From Thermoflexales bacterium (GTDB lineage Bacteria > Chloroflexota > Anaerolineae > Fen-1058): DNA of 6,870 nucleotides. How positions within the stretch are numbered: the first letter of the stretch is position 1; each line of letters begins with the position of its first letter. The position numbers and the translations under genes were made by a program. A model generated the notes under the pieces. The model made no database searches and was not told the DNA's origin. It saw only the letters and a list, made by a program, of their open reading frames with translations. Positions 5,321 through 6,870 of this stretch are shown piece after piece. The stretch spans positions 1 to 6,870 of the forward strand of contig JAFGFO010000272.1 in assembly GCA_016931085.1 (NCBI GenBank), written 5' to 3'.

Positions 5321-6870
5321 ATGAAAAGGTTGTTTGCTGCTATGATGGCAATATTCCTGGTCTTGGGAGACGTGCTGCTCGCCGCTCCTTCTGCGTCTTC
5401 TCAAATCACCTTTGCCTATCCTGAGCTGGCCGATTCGCCCACACCTGCTCCCGACGCTGGGAAAGTGCTGCCCCGCTCACCATACCCATCCGATCCTCCT
5501 CTGGCCGATGCTGAGCAGTTTCATGTGCGAGAGGCGATGGAATCTGCTCTAGTGAAGTATGTAGATTCGAGCGGCCCCAATGCCCAGGTCAAGCTTGGTG
5601 AGGTGAAAGTAGAGGACCATTGGGCATATGGTGTGGTTGAGCCGCAAGACGGTGAGGAGACCGAGGGCGAGTTGGGTCATGTTATAGCTCACTTGTTACC
5701 GGATGGGACTTGGCAGGTGGTGGCATCTGATGATAGTGAAATGCACCCGCAATGGTTTATCGAGGCTGCTCCGAGGGGATTGGTATCATCAAGCCAAATC
5801 AGTGTCAGTTTCGGAACTTATGTGCAAGATGCTGATCTTCAGAAGGCTGTGTTTGAAGCCCTGAGTAATAGGCCCCTCGATTTACTTGTGGGGAATCAAT
5901 TTGCTGTGACGTCGGAGAACCGCCAGAGTGATTGGCTCCTCATTTCGGTAGTTTCTCTAGATGGGCCGGATTCTTTGGAAGAACTTGTAGGCAGCGGTGA
6001 TTCTGCTGGCCTTATGGTAGCCAAAAAAGACACATCGACGGGGTGGTACGTAGCATTGGCGGGTACACCATTATTCTCCGATCTTCTGGATAATGCCCCT
6101 AAATTATTGGTTGCTTCTGAAGCTAAGCCATATTTGGATCCTCTTGCTGTTTTGCCTGCTTCAGCAAATAGTGTAGAGTACAAGTTCCCCTGGGCTGAAG
6201 GTGACTGGCAGTATAGACAAGGTTGGCATCCGGCTAATGCAGTAGACATTGGTACTTGGGGAGCCGATAAAAGGGTTTTGGCTTCCGCCGGTGGTACCGT
6301 CAGCTACATATGTAGAGGCAGATTAAGTGCAAATGTCCACATTCGCGATAATGATGGTGTAACTTTACAGTACTATCATATTGATGTGAATCAATTGGGT
6401 TCTGGTATCACAGAGGGGGCAGTAGTAGAGAGAGGTAGAGTGTTGGGAGTTCTTCGCCCAGGTACCTGGAGTAAAGATGATGACAAGCTTCCCAGTGGAA
6501 CATATTGTGGATACACTTCAGGACAACTGTCCTATAGTGCACATATACACTGGGTAATTCCCACTAATGGAGGTTTTACGGTTGATGGTTGGACTATAAC
6601 TTATCCAGACAGCACTTGGCGCAAGGGTGATGAGGCCCGAAATCCTGGCACAAGTCCGTATCAAACGCTGCATTCGACCAATGTTCCCAGCGATGGCGGT
6701 GGGAGTGTTTGTGCTGCTCCATCTCTCATAGAGCCTTCTGATGGAGCAGCTTTGACCAATCGCACCGTCACTTTTCGCTGGAGTGCGCTCAGCGGTTGCA
6801 CTTTTAACGGCTACACATTCAGAGTGTGTACATCATCTGACGTTAGTAATCTGAGCAATTGCTTCATAGA
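5321..6870 (+). CDS. Secreted M23 metallopeptidase-like protein with C-terminal Ig/Fn3-like module (3' end outside the window)
   Basis: The frame is open from ATG 5321 to the window edge (516 codons seen). Residues 1-27 are a Sec signal peptide: MKR, a hydrophobic core, then AAPSASS. Residues about 30-290 form a region I do not recognise; 69-150 resembles a small alpha/beta repeat often found before such domains. Residues about 290-415 match M23 (lysostaphin-type) peptidases: GWHPANAVDIG with H303 and D309 as likely zinc ligands, ASAGGTVSYI, VTLQYYHID (H353), VVERGRVLGV and the closing HIH (H408, H410). The HxxxxxD spacing is longer than the classical HxxxD. All expected ligands are present, so it may cleave peptidoglycan cross-links, although inactive scaffolding members exist. 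From about 467 (PSLIEPSDGAAL, TFRWSA) an Ig/Fn3-like surface module begins and is cut off. The gene is divergent from the sigma gene and carries an ECF-type promoter, so it is the likely output of the system. Its M23 region is AT-richer than its neighbours. Confidence 0.85.
   Translation, partial: MKRLFAAMMAIFLVLGDVLLAAPSASSQITFAYPELADSPTPAPDAGKVLPRSPYPSDPPLADAEQFHVREAMESALVKYVDSSGPNAQVKLGEVKVEDHWAYGVVEPQDGEETEGELGHVIAHLLPDGTWQVVASDDSEMHPQWFIEAAPRGLVSSSQISVSFGTYVQDADLQKAVFEALSNRPLDLLVGNQFAVTSENRQSDWLLISVVSLDGPDSLEELVGSGDSAGLMVAKKDTSTGWYVALAGTPLFSDLLDNAPKLLVASEAKPYLDPLAVLPASANSVEYKFPWAEGDWQYRQGWHPANAVDIGTWGADKRVLASAGGTVSYICRGRLSANVHIRDNDGVTLQYYHIDVNQLGSGITEGAVVERGRVLGVLRPGTWSKDDDKLPSGTYCGYTSGQLSYSAHIHWVIPTNGGFTVDGWTITYPDSTWRKGDEARNPGTSPYQTLHSTNVPSDGGGSVCAAPSLIEPSDGAALTNRTVTFRWSALSGCTFNGYTFRVCTSSDVSNLSNCFI

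Noticed and set aside
5165..5404. 79-codon minus-strand frame across the divergent gap
   Set aside because: It covers both promoters and the signal-peptide start of the M23-like gene and has low-complexity basic content.
5896..6249. 117-codon minus-strand frame opposite the M23-like gene
   Set aside because: It lies entirely opposite a well-supported peptidase-like frame, with no Shine-Dalgarno or recognisable motif.

Overview
The window reads as a stretch of bacterial chromosome. The gene style suggests a Chloroflexota-like (Anaerolineae/Caldilineae-type) organism: a CHAT protease with a membrane tail, an ECF sigma factor next to a double zinc-finger protein, and a secreted M23-like protein ending in an Ig/Fn3-like module. 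That assignment is inference from memory of such gene sets, since there is no rRNA or other marker here. Most of the window is GC-rich; the 3' part of the last gene is clearly more AT-rich.

Layout. Bases 1-153 (+) hold the last 50 codons of an unrecognised protein. Bases 168-317 (+) hold a short reading frame that resembles the N-terminus of a DUF3795-type Cys-rich protein but stops after 49 codons; it is probably a truncated remnant. Its stop codon directly abuts the stop codon of a converging gene. From 5117 down to 318 (-) run four genes: an ECF-type sigma factor with an N-terminal extension (5117-4416), a soluble protein with two zf-HC2/ZAS zinc-binding modules, a candidate anti-sigma factor (4373-3492), an unrecognised multi-pass membrane protein (3479-2169) and a CHAT-domain cysteine protease fused to a C-terminal membrane domain (2159-318). 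Gaps between the last three genes are 12 and 9 nt. From 5321 (+) a divergent secreted protein with an M23 metallopeptidase-like domain and the start of an Ig/Fn3-like module runs off the right edge.

The most interesting signal is regulatory. The two-part element TTGTAACGTTTTG-N11-CTCTTAC occurs exactly twice. One copy lies on the minus strand just before the zinc-finger gene, and its -35-like part overlaps the sigma gene's stop codon. The other lies on the plus strand in front of the M23-like gene. It has the architecture of an ECF promoter: a TGTAAC -35 and a fixed 17-nt spacer. The simplest reading is that the local sigma factor drives the candidate anti-sigma/membrane/CHAT operon (feedback) and the divergent exported protein (output). 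The sigma gene itself appears to start from a separate extended -10 housekeeping-type promoter. The divergent 203-bp region also holds four GACGCA hexamers and a good sigma-70-like promoter for the M23-like gene.

Taken together this looks like a self-contained signalling cassette. A sigma factor, a soluble double-ZAS partner, a membrane protein and a membrane-tethered CHAT protease would control at least one cell-surface protein. The CHAT protease is a candidate for the proteolytic step that frees the sigma factor, but nothing in the sequence proves that.
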